DNA from: Neocallimastix lanati (nom. inval.)
Lineage: Eukaryota; Neocallimastigomycota; Neocallimastigomycetes; Neocallimastigales; Neocallimastigaceae
Reading direction: 5' to 3'
Length of the DNA: 64,000 nt
Assembly (NCBI GenBank): GCA_016946835.1
Contig: JACVTC010000126.1
Coordinates: 317,501 to 381,500, forward strand
Both the position numbers and the translations under genes were made by a program. Shown one piece after another: positions 23,778 to 35,089 of the stretch. The first letter of the stretch is position 1. Every line of letters begins with the position of its first letter. Below the pieces are notes generated by a model, which had not been told where the DNA came from, made no database searches, and worked only from the letters and a program-made list of their open reading frames with translations.

Positions 23778-24650
23778 TATGGCTACTTTCAAAATATAAC
23801 TATTGAATCAGATGATATTCCTTATGAATATATTTATTACTTAAATGCAACTACTAATTCTATTTATAAATGTTTTCATTGTGATACAACCATATGCAAA
23901 GGCTTCTATTGTTTTAAAAGCTGATATCTTATTTAACTTAATTATTTATTTAAATTCCAATTAATACTAACACCTAATGATTAAATGACAATAATACAGA
24001 TTGCGAAATGTATAAGCGTTTGGAAACCAAAGTTAATAGGTATATATTAGAATATTGTAATCCCAATATATATAATAGAGTTTTAACCGAATGTACTAAA
24101 ATTGCTCAATGTCTTACAAATAAGTAAGTAAGTAAACAATATACTTTATTAACGATTTAAGATACAAAGGAATATTAATTTCATAGTCATTATAACACTT
24201 ATATATGTGCTAGCAACAAATGTTATATTATATTAATATTCTATATTAATACATCGTAATGCTTAGATACAATAGGATTTGAGTATATATTAAAATATAA
24301 AATGTTTTTTTTCTATTTTATAACTAAAAAAAAAAGTTATATCAAGAATGGTCATTCTGTATATTTGTTCTTTCATATTTTTATCAACAGGTATTTATAT
24401 GTACTGCAAGAGCCAAATAATCTAATTACAGTTAAATCTTGCGATGATACTGATTACTCCAAGTAGATGGTATTACTTTCATGTAAAAATTACTTCTACT
24501 CTTTGGATCAACCTGATTATTGTTTATGTGTTTCTAATGTTTATACAAGCTTACTTGAATTATGTAAATGTGATGACCAAGCCAAATTAGAACACACATT
24601 TTTATATTTTAAAATTACCTTTTTATCACTTAAAATAATAAAATTTACAT
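23778..24650 (+). pseudogene. Multi-exon cysteine-rich protein gene, probably decayed
   Basis: Three plus-strand exon-like pieces are rich in Cys and Tyr. The first, after TTTTTTTAG at 23777, reads YGYFQNITIESDDIPYEYIY and then YKCFHCDTTICKGFYCFKS, ending in TGA. The second, after AATACAG (about 24000), reads DCEMYKRLETKVNRYILEYC and then NRVLTECTKIAQCLTNK, ending at donor GTAAGT (24132). The third, after ATCAACAG (about 24391), reads YLYVLQEPNNLITVKSC, a TAG at about 24465, then LLSCKNYFYSLDQPDYCLCV and LLELCKCDDQAK. Exons 2 and 3 join in phase. The missing donor after piece 1 and the TAG indicate decay. The first exon with a signal peptide was not found. The Cys pattern differs from the ten-Cys family. 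Confidence 0.65.
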
Positions 24651-24719
24651 TTATTTATAGTTTTATTCAATATCTCTATATATTTCAGAGTTTACATTTT
24701 TTTTTTTTTTATTAGATTA

Positions 24720-24850
24720 GGAATAAATTTTTTTTAATTATATTAATTTAAAAAAAAATATTAAAGTTTCGATTTCGACGTTTTGACAACGATAGATCGA
24801 ATGGTATATAAATTAATCATAATGTAAATAAATAAAAAAATAATAAATAA

Positions 24851-24885
<35 letters not shown>

Positions 24886-25788
24886 AAGTAGTTACAGTAG
24901 ATATAATATTAGTTAGGCATTACACAAATCTCTCAAAATATGAAATCGGGAAATAAGACTCTCTCTCGAAGATAATTAAACAATATTATTAATAAAAATG
25001 AATTCTTTCCGAGGAACCAATCTTTAAGATTTTCTAAATTACGTTTCCTCTGTGAACAAGATACAGTTATGTGTAAATTAATATTAATATCAAAATTTTC
25101 CAATTTGTTATCAGGAATGTTGAATGATTTCTCATGAATAATTACTGTTCCAATAAAAAAGTAACTTCAAGTTACTTTTTTGTGACTGTATAATATAAAT
25201 AAGATAATCTGCTAGGCTATAACTATATACGAAACATTAAACACAAGATTCTTTTAATGAAAGATAAAAAACGCGTTTTTTTTTTTTTTTTTTTTTTGTA
25301 AATTTTAAAGAATGTTTGAAAAAAAAATTTTTTTTAAAAAAAATAAAGAGAAATAAAATATTTTTCTTCGAATATTATGATAAAGTAACTTATTAAAATT
25401 ATTTAAAATTAGAATTTGTTTTATTATATATACATAATTTATATGTAAATCAAAAGTTATTAATATATGTATAAAGTCTTATAAAAATTATTTTATTTTA
25501 TTTTATTTTTTTTTTCTTCATTTACTTATTAATTATTTTATTTCTTTTATATACATATATATATTTTGATTTTTGCATTATGATTAATTTTTGCATTTAC
25601 GTTTTTAAATTTTTTTTATATATTCTAACTTTTATAAAAGTATTTTTAAATTTATACTTTAGTTTATTCTAAAGTACTACATTTTCTATTTTCTATTTTT
25701 TTTTTTTTTTTTTTTTATATATATTTTAATTTTTATTTTTCATTTTTTCAAATATAAAAAAAAAAAACTCTATTTTCTAATTATTTAT
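24720..25788. other. AT-rich intergenic region with one open coding-like stretch
   Basis: It contains A- and T-runs (24848-24882, 25276-25296), a perfect hairpin GTAACTTCAAGTTAC at 25162-25176, and one segment (24937-25175, listed separately) with a protein-like minus-strand frame. The last 150 bases resemble the 3' flank of the gene at 19259-19942 (TTTATTCTAAAGTA). Confidence 0.5.
24937..25175 (-). pseudogene. Orphan coding-like fragment, unknown family
   Basis: The minus strand is open for about 79 codons with no ATG. It reads YFFIGTVIIHEKSFNIPDNK, then ITVSCSQRKRNLENLKDWFL and GKNSFLL. Composition is richer in G and C than the surroundings, and the peptide is not low complexity, as expected for an exon or a gene fossil. 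I do not recognise the family. It could equally be part of a retroelement. Confidence 0.35.
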
Positions 25789-26475
25789 TTAAAAAATAGC
25801 ATTGATTAATAAACCAACCATAACAAATAAAAGGGAACTATACTTCATACTAGCACTAGCATCACTAGATGTAGAATCATTAGAATCAGTAGAACCAGCA
25901 GCAACTGGAACACAAGTATCACTCTTTAAATTGTTAAGAATCATTTTAATATTTTTTTGTCCAGAGGTTATTGCGCTATTACTATCTAACTTGGTAAAGA
26001 TACTAGTATAAGCATCCTTACATTTTTTGGATTTACATGTTTTCTTTGATGCATAATATAAATCATATTGTTCTACTTTAACTTTTTCCTTAGAAGATTT
26101 TTGAGTAATACTGGCTATTGGACATAAGTCACCCTTCTCATCAACTTCACATTGAACAGCAACAATACTTAGAATACCATTAAGTAAATCTTCAAATACT
26201 GTTAATTCTTCTTCTTTTGAAGATTCTTTACATTCTGGGATAGAGAAAACACCTTCTTGAATAACATTGTAACATTCAGGTTTGTTGTAAACCTTACAGG
26301 TATCATCAATCTTATCAAATTTTCTTACATCAATTTTACATTCCTCTCCCCACTTACTGATAGCATTTCTACATTTTAAAGATCCTTCAAGGCTACGTTT
26401 TGAATTAATGACTGGACTAGCAACAGTAAGAGAAGCGACAGCAATTAAAGAAATGGCTTTAGTGAAGAATTTCAT
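25789..26475 (-). CDS. Ten-cysteine secreted GPI-type protein, array member 3
   Basis: The 228-residue product has a signal peptide and Lys-Arg (26-27) identical to array member 2 over the first 35 residues. Ten Cys have spacing 10, 13, 7, 13, 26, 8 (CEVDEKGDLCP), 28, 4 (CKSKKC), 35. The tail is Ser/Thr-rich (STDSNDSTSSDAS) and then hydrophobic (SSLLFVMVGLLINAIF). One extra Glu after KESSKEE distinguishes it. Most differences from member 2 fall between the seventh and eighth Cys (VKVEQYDLYYASKK against IEVKIDEFDAASKE) and after the ninth. It is intronless, and its function is unknown. Confidence 0.92.
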   Translation of the reverse strand: MKFFTKAISLIAVASLTVASPVINSKRSLEGSLKCRNAISKWGEECKIDVRKFDKIDDTCKVYNKPECYNVIQEGVFSIPECKESSKEEELTVFEDLLNGILSIVAVQCEVDEKGDLCPIASITQKSSKEKVKVEQYDLYYASKKTCKSKKCKDAYTSIFTKLDSNSAITSGQKNIKMILNNLKSDTCVPVAAGSTDSNDSTSSDASASMKYSSLLFVMVGLLINAIF

Positions 26476-27289
26476 TTTGGTTTAATTATTATTTTCTATT
26501 TAATGGTAATAGTAATTAAAAAAAATATTTTATAAAATAATTATTATCTTAATTTAATTTTTTTTTTATTATTTTATTTATTATTTTATTATTTAAATCT
26601 TTTATTATTTAAATTTTTTATTATTTATTAATTAATAGAAATAATAATAATAATAATTTAAAAAAAAAAAAAAAAAATAAATAAAAAAAAAATATTTTAT
26701 AAAATATTTTTTTTAATTTATTTTATTTATTTCGATTTATTTTATTTTTTGTTATTTTATTATTCAATTTGTTTTGAATAAAAATATTTTCAAAATCCTT
26801 CTATTTATACTTTTTTATTTTTTTATTTTTTTAAATAAATATTATATTATTATATTATATATATATATATAAATAAAATAATCTATTCATATATTAAAAA
26901 TTTAATTTTAAATTATCACATTAATTATTCTCTATGTTACACCAAAAATTAATTTATTTGTGTAATAAATTAAGTTAAATAAATAATTTTAATGATTATA
27001 AAAAACAACAAAAATAAAATTTTAACAAAACAATATTTAAATTTATTCTACTATTTATTTTATTTTATTTTTATTAATACTTTACTCTTTTATATTACTT
27101 CACTATTTGTTTTATTTTATTTTATTTTATTTTATTTTATTTTATTTTATTTTATTTTATTTTATTTTATTTTATTTTATTTTATTTTATTTTATTTTAT
27201 TTTATTTTATTTTATTTTATTTTATTTTATTTTATTTTTATTTTTATTTTTATTTTTTTTTTATTTTTAATTTTTTCAAGTGACAATAT
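26476..27289. repeat. Upstream flank of member 3, then a long TTTTA array
   Basis: The first 50 bases repeat the promoter flank of array member 2. A/T-rich words and an A-run (26662-26678) follow, then about 25 copies of TTTTA at 27112-27236. Reading frames over the pentamer are artefacts. Confidence 0.7.
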
Positions 27290-27299
27290 TAAAAAAAAA

Positions 27300-27480
27300 A
27301 AAAAATTCTATTTTCTAATTGATTAATTATTTAATAATAGAATTGAATAATAAACCAAACATAACCAGTATGTAGAACCAGCAGAAATAGCAGCAACTGG
27401 AACGCAAATATCACTCTTTAAAATATAAAGAAATATCTAAATATTTTCTTGTCCAGTGTTTTATTGGGCTATTACATGAT
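27300..27480 (-). pseudogene. Fossil 3' end of a ten-Cys family gene
   Basis: The plus-strand text AATTGAATAATAAACCAAAC, AGTATGTAGAACCAGCAGAA, AGCAACTGGAACGCAAATATC, ACTCTTTAAA and TTTTCTTGTCCAGTGTTT aligns in order with the 3' ends of array members 2 and 3 (for example AGCAACTGGAACACAAGTATC). It keeps about the last third of a gene, with deletions and frameshifts, and stops near 27478. The 5' part is missing. It is an eighth locus of the family, now dead. Confidence 0.85.
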
Positions 27481-28882
27481 TTAAATTTTGATATGAAATA
27501 AAATTTAAATTCATTAATATATCAAATATAAATAGAAAATATATATAAAGAAAACATGTAAAAAAAGTTAAAAACAAATTATATACATATAAAATATAGA
27601 ATATATATATAGAGAGAGAGAGAGAAAGAGTGAAAATAAAATAAAAAGATATATGCATATTAAATGACTTCATTTGGTAAATAGTTCATTTTTATAAATA
27701 TTAATAATAAAGAAAAAAAAAATCTATTTTCTTAATATTGTTATCTTTAATTTTATTTATTATTAAAAATCATATAATATTTCTTTAATTTACTGATTTA
27801 TTTATTTATTTTCAATAACAGAATATATATAGAATAAAAAATGAAATAAAATTAAAATTATTTTGTTAAAAGTTAATACTCATTACTCCCGCTAATAGTA
27901 CTATACTATTGTAGGATACTTTTGAATTCATATTATAGTATTATATATGATTATATTGTATAAATAGAGTATATTTATATTATATTATATATTTAAAATA
28001 ATTCAAAATACAGCTAATGCATATCTTCTAATACCAGAAATTGATGTAAGATCACTAATATTTTATGAATGAGAAAATCGAGGATTATGTCTATACACAA
28101 CGGTTCAGTAGTGACTGTTCAAACTATAACTAGTAATTTATAGCTAAATCCTTATAATGTTCTTTGTAATGAACAAGTTTATATTTAAAATTAATTTTTA
28201 ATTTTCTTATGAATATGGTAAATTTTATGATAAGAAGTAAATTATTTCAGATATGAAACAACATTGGAAAAATCAAACAAGGATTTGATATTATTATTGT
28301 TGTAATTTTTTTATTTTTTAATAATTTTTATTTATTTATTTATTTATTATTAAATATTAATTAAATTTATTTAATAATATATATTAAATTAATGAATATT
28401 AATTTTGATAATTTAGAATTTTAAAAATATAGTAATATGCAATATTAATACCGAAAAAAAAAAAAAAAAAAAAAGTTCAAAGTAATAACTATTAGTAAAG
28501 ACTGTTATTTTTTAAAGATAACAAGTATATATAGGTACAAATTTAAAATAATATTAATATTAATAAAACTGAATTTTTTTTTTTTTTTTTTTTTTTAATT
28601 TTTTCTTATATTTCATCTATTAAAATTTAAATAAAAATAAAGATATTTTTATAAATTATATTGAATATTATTATTTACACTATATTAATTTATAAATAGT
28701 ATATTGCATATATAATATCAAAAATTAAAATATACATAAAAATAGTAACAGCATATTATTAACTTATAACTAATTAATAAAATGAATAAATATATATGTT
28801 TACATATATTGTAAAAATTATTTGTTTTCTTTATAGATATTTTCTCTTTAATAAAGTATGAAAATTCCATTCATTTTTTTTT
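27481..28882. other. AT-rich intergenic region, no gene seen
   Basis: It includes a (GA)n tract (27612-27628), A- and T-runs (28453-28472, 28572-28595) and a slightly more complex stretch at 28020-28290 with no usable frame. No RNA gene is recognised. Confidence 0.45.
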
Positions 28883-29683
28883 CTAAAATAAAATTGATAA
28901 TAATAATAAACCAAAAATAGTTAAAAAAAAATTATAATTAATTGTAGTATGGTTGGAAGTAGCATCACTTGAAGAATTTTGAAATAATTTTTTACTTCTA
29001 CATTCATCAGATTCTAAATAATTGATAATTTTATTAAAATTGCTGGTTTCAGTCATTCCACTTTGAAATTGGAGATTATCTTTAACATTATTATTATATT
29101 TAACATATTTAATTTGATAATTTTTTTCATAGTTTTCAAGTTGAGGAAGTATTTTAAGGAAAGCATCAGTACATATTTCTGATTTACAGGAGTTCTTAAT
29201 AGCATTAAAGCCTTCCTCTTTTACTTTTTTCTCATTTTCTCTTATTTGAGATTCCCCAACATTATCTATTTCTACATCATCAATTTCATCACCAATTAAA
29301 GTGGAATGTTCAAGTTCAAAATTAGTATATGGACAGTAGTTACCATTTTCATCCTTGGAACACAAAAATTCAACAGCTATAAATTGTAAATTTATCATAT
29401 TTTTCTTTAACGATAAAAAATCCTCTCCCAAATTTACGCAAGTATTAATGGAAGAAATTCCATTTACTAAATTTTGACATTTATCAGAATTTAAGGAGGT
29501 ACAAACTGTATCTATATTATCTTTATTGATATCTAAATTACATTCATTTTTAATTGCATTTTCACATTCTACAACTGAATCTAATTCAAGAACTTTTTCT
29601 CTTTTATATATTATTTTTGGTATATGATATGAAAATGAAAGAGTAGAAGCAATTAAAATTAATAATAAATATGAAATTTGCAT
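28883..29683 (-). CDS. Ten-cysteine secreted GPI-type protein, array member 4
   Basis: 266 residues, intronless. A signal peptide (about 1-18) is followed by Lys-Arg at 27-28. Ten Cys start at residue 40 with spacing 7, 12, 7, 12, 25, 8 (CSKDENGNYCP), a long acidic insert, then 4 (CKSEIC), a further helical insert and the last Cys. The insert between the seventh and eighth Cys (VEIDNVGESQIRENEKKVKE) is longer than in the other members. The tail NHTTINYNFFLTIFGLLLLS, with potential N-glycosylation sites NSS and NHT just before it, fits a GPI-anchored surface protein. Confidence 0.9.
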   Translation of the reverse strand: MQISYLLLILIASTLSFSYHIPKIIYKREKVLELDSVVECENAIKNECNLDINKDNIDTVCTSLNSDKCQNLVNGISSINTCVNLGEDFLSLKKNMINLQFIAVEFLCSKDENGNYCPYTNFELEHSTLIGDEIDDVEIDNVGESQIRENEKKVKEEGFNAIKNSCKSEICTDAFLKILPQLENYEKNYQIKYVKYNNNVKDNLQFQSGMTETSNFNKIINYLESDECRSKKLFQNSSSDATSNHTTINYNFFLTIFGLLLLSILF

Positions 29684-31406
29684 TTTATTATATATACTTA
29701 ATGTTGAAATTTCAATAGTACTGTAAGCTTGCTATTACTTTTTTTATTATTATAATTTTTTTTATTATAATTTTTTTTATTAATTTTTTTTATAATAATG
29801 TTAAAATAAAAAAAATTTTTTTAATAAATTTTTAAAAAATTCATGACCATTTTTTTTTTTTTTTAATTAAAAATTTTAATTAGATAAAAAATTAAATTTA
29901 ATAAACTTTAATTAATATTAATTTTTCTATATTGTTAAATAAAATCTCTATTTTTTTTTTATTTTATTTTATTTTATTTTATTTTATTTTATTTTATTTT
30001 ATTTTATTTTATTTTATTTTATTTTATTTTATTTTATTTTATTTTATTTTATTTTATTTTATTTTATTTTATTTTATTTTATTTTATTTTATTTTATTTT
30101 ATTTTATTTTATTTTATTTTATTTTATTTTATTTTATTTTATTTTATTTTTTTTTTTTTTAAATTTAAAATATTTATTTATTAATAAATTGAATAAAATA
30201 ATCTTAATTATTAAAATTTATAAAGAAATGAAAATAATAAATAAATAATAAATAAATAAAAATATTTGATATTATAGTCAATAAATAATATTCTTATTTA
30301 ATTATTATTAATAAATATAACAAAAAATATTTAAAAGTAATTAATAATAATTTTATATATAAATCTTTTATAATGATTATGTATATTTAATTAAAAATAA
30401 AAAAAAAAAAAAAGAAAAAAAAAATTATTTGTTTTTATTAATAATTATTATTACTGTTTTTTAATTAAATATAATTTTTAAATTTACATTTAATTAAAAA
30501 AAATAAAATAAAAAAAATTTGTTTTTAATATTAGTTATAACATGCTATTTTTTATATCTCTGGAATATATTTATTTATAATATGAAATTCTAAAAAATTT
30601 AATTAAATTTTTAGTTAAATTATACCTTTAATTTATAATTATTCTAATATATAAAATTTTTATTTGGTTAAAAAAAGAATTGAATATAATTATAAAAAAA
30701 ATATTGTTACATTGCACAATTAAATCTATATTAATTTAATCACATATATTATATATATATTTTTATTTTATTTTCTTTTTAATATTATTTAATCAATTTT
30801 AAAGTTTAATATTTAATTATAATCTTTAAATATTTAAATGATATCTTATTATTTCTAATTATGCATATATAGGATTAATAAATCCATTTAATTATTTTTA
30901 AAAAATTATTATTATATCAAACAATAATACCCATATATGTATTTTTTTTTTTTTTATATTATTTAATCATATTTTTTTAAAGATTTAATTTTTTTTTTTT
31001 AAAGATTTAATATTTTTTTTTATATTATTTAATCATTTTATTTTTTTAAAGCAAATTTTAAGAAATTGAAAATTCTGTATAATAATAATAAATATAGTTC
31101 ATTAATAGATTTTTAATATTTAATATTTATTAAATATCAATTTCCAATATTAGAATAATATTATATTTTTTTAAGTAATTTAAATAATAGTTTTTTTTTT
31201 TTTTTTATTTTGATAAATAAATGGTATATAAAGCTATGTTATTAAATATTATAATAATAATATTTAAAAATACAAAAGTTTTAAATATAAATAATACATT
31301 TTAATTTATATATATATATATTATCAATTTATTTAATTTATTTATATATATATTATCTATTTATTTATTTTAATTTTATTTTATTTTATTTTTTTTTTTA
31401 ATTGAA
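29684..31406. repeat. Intergenic region with the longest TTTTA array
   Basis: After the A/T-rich upstream flank of member 4, about 40 copies of TTTTA run from 29950 to 30153. The rest to 31406 is A/T-rich with short A- and T-runs and a repeated phrase TTTTTTAAAGATTTAAT (about 30973 and 30998). No gene is visible. Confidence 0.75.
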
Positions 31407-32162
31407 TTAAATCAATATAAATAACAATAAATTTAATATAAATATCAAAAGAAGGTTTATTTTTATGGAATTGGCATCATCAGACTCAGACACAGATAAT
31501 GAATTATTTTCATTTGATTTTATTGACTTATTATTATTATTTACTCTAACAATACATTTATAAGATTCTAAATAGTTTTCAATCATATTAATTTTTTTCA
31601 TATCCATTTTATAATCATTAATATCTATTCCTACTTTACTTGTAATTTTTTCCGAGGTTTTTATTTCTTTGAGGGTATTGAGAGCAACTTCTGTACATTT
31701 TGTTGATTTACATGTTGACACTAAGGAGTCAGTTAAATCTTCTTCTATTAAACTGGAGGTTTCTATAAAATTAATTTCAGATAATGGACAATAATTACCT
31801 TCCTCATCTTTACTACATGCCAACTCTATTCTTGATAATATTATTCCCAGTATCTTTGGACTAGCTTTAAAAATTTCTTTTGGTATATATTTACATTCTT
31901 CATTATTATTTATTCCTTCATTTAGTTTAACCTCACAGCTTTTTATATCATATAGTGCACAAGCAGTATCTCTATCATTTTTAAAGAGTTCGTTACTTAT
32001 TTGACATTCTTCAATTTCATTTAAGGATAAGACACAATTTGCTATTTCTGTTAAATCAATATCCACATCTAATCTTTTATGAATTTTGTCATTAATTAAA
32101 ATACTATGTGAAAAAGTTGTCGTTATGAAAAATAATGATAAAAATTTTATTGATAATTTCAT
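31407..32162 (-). CDS. Ten-cysteine secreted GPI-type protein, array member 5
   Basis: 251 residues, intronless. A signal peptide (about 1-20) precedes Lys-Arg at 29-30 (DKIHKRLDVD). The first Cys is at 43; spacing is 9, 14, 7, 13, 25, 8 (CSKDEEGNYCP), then CKSTKC (4) and the last Cys in YKCIVRV. The segment before the tail is rich in Asn and Ser (NNNNKSIKSNENNSLSVSES). The C-terminus IKINLLLIFILNLLLFILI is hydrophobic. It is closest to array member 6 in the SP(K/L)xLxxILS segment after the fifth Cys. Function is unknown. Confidence 0.9.
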   Translation of the reverse strand: MKLSIKFLSLFFITTTFSHSILINDKIHKRLDVDIDLTEIANCVLSLNEIEECQISNELFKNDRDTACALYDIKSCEVKLNEGINNNEECKYIPKEIFKASPKILGIILSRIELACSKDEEGNYCPLSEINFIETSSLIEEDLTDSLVSTCKSTKCTEVALNTLKEIKTSEKITSKVGIDINDYKMDMKKINMIENYLESYKCIVRVNNNNKSIKSNENNSLSVSESDDANSIKINLLLIFILNLLLFILI

Positions 32163-33223
32163 TTTTTTTTTTCAATATATGAGTATATATAAAAATATTT
32201 AGTAAACTTTACAGCAAATCTAATGCTTTTTATTTTTTTTATTTTATTTTTTTTTTTTTTTAGTTTTTTATTATTTTTCTGTTATAATAAATATTTCTTT
32301 TTTTTTTTTTTTTTTTTAATTTATTATTTTTCTGTTAAAAGATTTTTATAATTATTTTTTAATATTCTTTCTTTAATTAAATATTATTTTTTTATTAAAA
32401 AAAAATAAAATATATATATATTATTTTCTCCTACCAGCATATGTAGTTATTTAGTCTAAATGAATAATATAATGAAATAATTTTTAATTTAATATATTAA
32501 ATTTTTAATTATGAAATAGTCCTTTCTTTAATTATATATTTATTTTTTATATATTTTATTTATTAATTATTTTTTATAATATTTATAATTATTTTTTTTA
32601 GATATTTCATTTAAATTGTTTAAATTTACACTGAATTTTCATTAGTTATCTTATTGCTTAATTTATTAAATTTGGTTCAATAAAGTTTATAATTTGATTA
32701 ATTAAAATAATAATAATTTATAATTATAAATAATTATTTTAAATTATAATTATAAATAATAATAATAATAAATAATGGTATAACTGTTAATTATTATTAT
32801 TTACAATTTAATATTATAAAATTTTAATAATAAATATACTTTTTAAAAAAATTTTTATTTTTAATTCAAATTATAATTATATTTCGATTAAACTTTTATT
32901 GTACAAAATTAATGTTCAAACATTTTTTTTTTATATTTTGAAATCATTTATATTTAAAAAAATAGAATATATAGTATACTTGGTATAAATATTTTATATT
33001 CAATAAATATTAAAAGAGAAAGAAAAAAAAAATAGAAAATAATTAAAGGAAATAGAAAAATAGAAAAAGGAAATAAATAAATATTAAAATAAACCAAATA
33101 TTAGTATATATTTTATATCATACTTTTGTTTTTTCTATATAATGCAATTTATATGATATATAACTAAACATTCTATTATAATTATGTTATAATTAAATAA
33201 TGGAATGAATATAAAAAAATTTA

Positions 33224-33255
<32 letters not shown>

Positions 33256-33626
33256 ATTATAGTAACCTATTAAAATAAAAATAAAGATAAAAAAAAAAAA
33301 AAAAAAAAAAAACATTTGATTATTTATAAGTACATACATATTAGAAGATACTTTTATGAATAAAAAATATTTTTTTTATATAGGGAAACTCATAATAATT
33401 ATATTAAAAATTATTATTATTATTATTATTATTATTATTTTTTATTATAATTATATTTTCAATTTATTATTATTTTCTTGATTCTGTTTTAAAGAATATT
33501 TTAAACAAAATATTATTATTTATTTCTTTTATTGAATACTTGCTATTTATTAATATATTATAAATATTTTTAAAACTATGTTATTTATTAAGCTATTCAT
33601 TAAACATTTAGTATAAGACAAATCCC

Positions 33627-33662
<36 letters not shown>

Positions 33663-33905
33663 AAATAAAAAAGGAAAAAAAAAAAAAACATTTGAATATT
33701 TATATTTATTAAAAAAATTTTATTTTTTAAAAAAATTAAATTTCATTTTTTACAAGTCTTAAATAAATAATATTGATGTCCACTTTTTTCCAAATAAATA
33801 TAAACTTTGATATACAAATAAAAACTTTAAATTAATGTTATAAATAATAAAATTATTATTTATAAATAAATTATTAAAGTTTCTTTATTTTTTTTTTTTT
33901 AAAAA
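32163..33905. other. AT-rich intergenic region with long A- and T-runs
   Basis: T-runs near 32249 and 32299, (TA)n at 33232-33254, an A-run at 33289-33312, a (TTA)n tract at 33409-33440 and an A-run at 33630-33660. No gene, tRNA or conserved repeat is recognised. Confidence 0.5.
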
Positions 33906-34140
33906 AAAAAAAAAAGTTCATATGAACAATTATTAAAAAAAATTTTTTTATATGTATTTAACTATAAGAAATTTGATATAATACTACAACGAAGAATTTA
34001 AAAACGTGGTATATAAAGTTTAAAGATTGAGTAGGTATCATTATGAATGGATATACAGTTTTGATAATACATAAAATTAAAAGTAGTTAAAGGTTGAGTA
34101 AGAGGTATCATTAGTTTCATAATTAATTGATATATAGTTT
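33906..34140 (-). pseudogene. Two fossil 3' ends of array member 6
   Basis: Immediately 3' of array member 6, the phrase AAGTTCATATGAACAATTAT (33915 and 34282) is duplicated and followed by GTATATAAAGTTTAAAGATTG (34009), matching CTGTATAAAGTTTAAAAGTAG within the member 6 tail. Read on the minus strand the fossil gives NDTYSIFKLY, against NDTSDAYSTFKLY in the gene. A second, shorter copy at about 34080-34125 gives NDTSYSTFNYF. Only the last 20 or so codons and the 3' flank survive. Confidence 0.75.
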
Positions 34141-34327
34141 TGATTAATGAATAAATGAAAACTTTTATATAAACATTATAAATAATGAAATATGTAATTT
34201 ATAAAATAATTATTAAAAAAATTTCACCATTTCAATTTTTTTATAATAAATCTTTTTTTTTTTTTTTTAAAAAAAAAAAGAAGTTCATATGAACAATTAT
34301 AAAATATAGCATTTTATATATATTAAG

Positions 34328-35089
34328 TTAAAAAAAATTTGGTAATATTATAGCAAAAGTAACTAAAAATGCTGTATAAAGTTTAAAAGTAGAGTAGGCA
34401 TCACTAGTGTCATTATTATTAGCAATTTGAGCTTGAGTACAATTGTCTGATTTGAAATATTCTAAAATTAGTTTGTATTCAGATATTGATTTTTCATCGA
34501 TTTCAGGATGAGTTTGAGCTTTAATTTCTTGTCTTTTAAAATTGACACTTGATAAACCAGAAAGCATTTCAGCAGTTTCAACTCTGTTTAAAGTGTCAAT
34601 AGCTGCATCAGTACATTGCTTTGACTTACAAGTTTCAATGACAGCCATCTGAACGGATTGGTCTTCCTTGTTCAATTTACCGTCATTAGTTATAATAATA
34701 TCAGATAATGGACAATAATTACCATTTTCGTCTTTACTACAAGCTAACCCAATACCAGATGATAAGATTTCGAAAAGAAGTGGACTTGCAGCTAAAACTT
34801 CAGTTGGAAGATCTTTACATTCTGGAATAGCTTTGATTCCATCCTTTAATACTTTTTGACATTTTTCAGAATTAAAAGAGTTACATACACTTTCTTTATC
34901 ATTTTTAAGATTTGTAGTGTCTATTTTACATTCTTGAAAATTACTTAATGAAGTTAAACATTTAGCAGCTTCTCCTAAATCTTCAAAATTAAGATCTAAC
35001 CTTTTCTTTAAGTCGTCTTGAATACTGTAAGATAATACTGAAGAAACAGTAAGTAAAGTTAATAATTTAAAAGTAAATTTCATTTTCAT
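34328..35089 (-). CDS. Ten-cysteine secreted GPI-type protein, array member 6
   Basis: 253 residues, intronless. A signal peptide of about 20 residues is followed by Lys-Arg at 29-30 (DDLKKRLDLN). The first Cys is at 44; spacing is 9, 14, 7, 13, 25, 8 (CSKDENGNYCP), then CKSKQC (4) and the last Cys in SDNCTQ. The tail (NNNDTSDAYS, then FKLYTAFLVTFAIILPNFF) looks like a GPI-anchor signal and has a potential N-glycosylation site. The start could be the first or the third residue, since both are Met. Function is unknown. Confidence 0.9.
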   Translation of the reverse strand: MKMKFTFKLLTLLTVSSVLSYSIQDDLKKRLDLNFEDLGEAAKCLTSLSNFQECKIDTTNLKNDKESVCNSFNSEKCQKVLKDGIKAIPECKDLPTEVLAASPLLFEILSSGIGLACSKDENGNYCPLSDIIITNDGKLNKEDQSVQMAVIETCKSKQCTDAAIDTLNRVETAEMLSGLSSVNFKRQEIKAQTHPEIDEKSISEYKLILEYFKSDNCTQAQIANNNDTSDAYSTFKLYTAFLVTFAIILPNFF

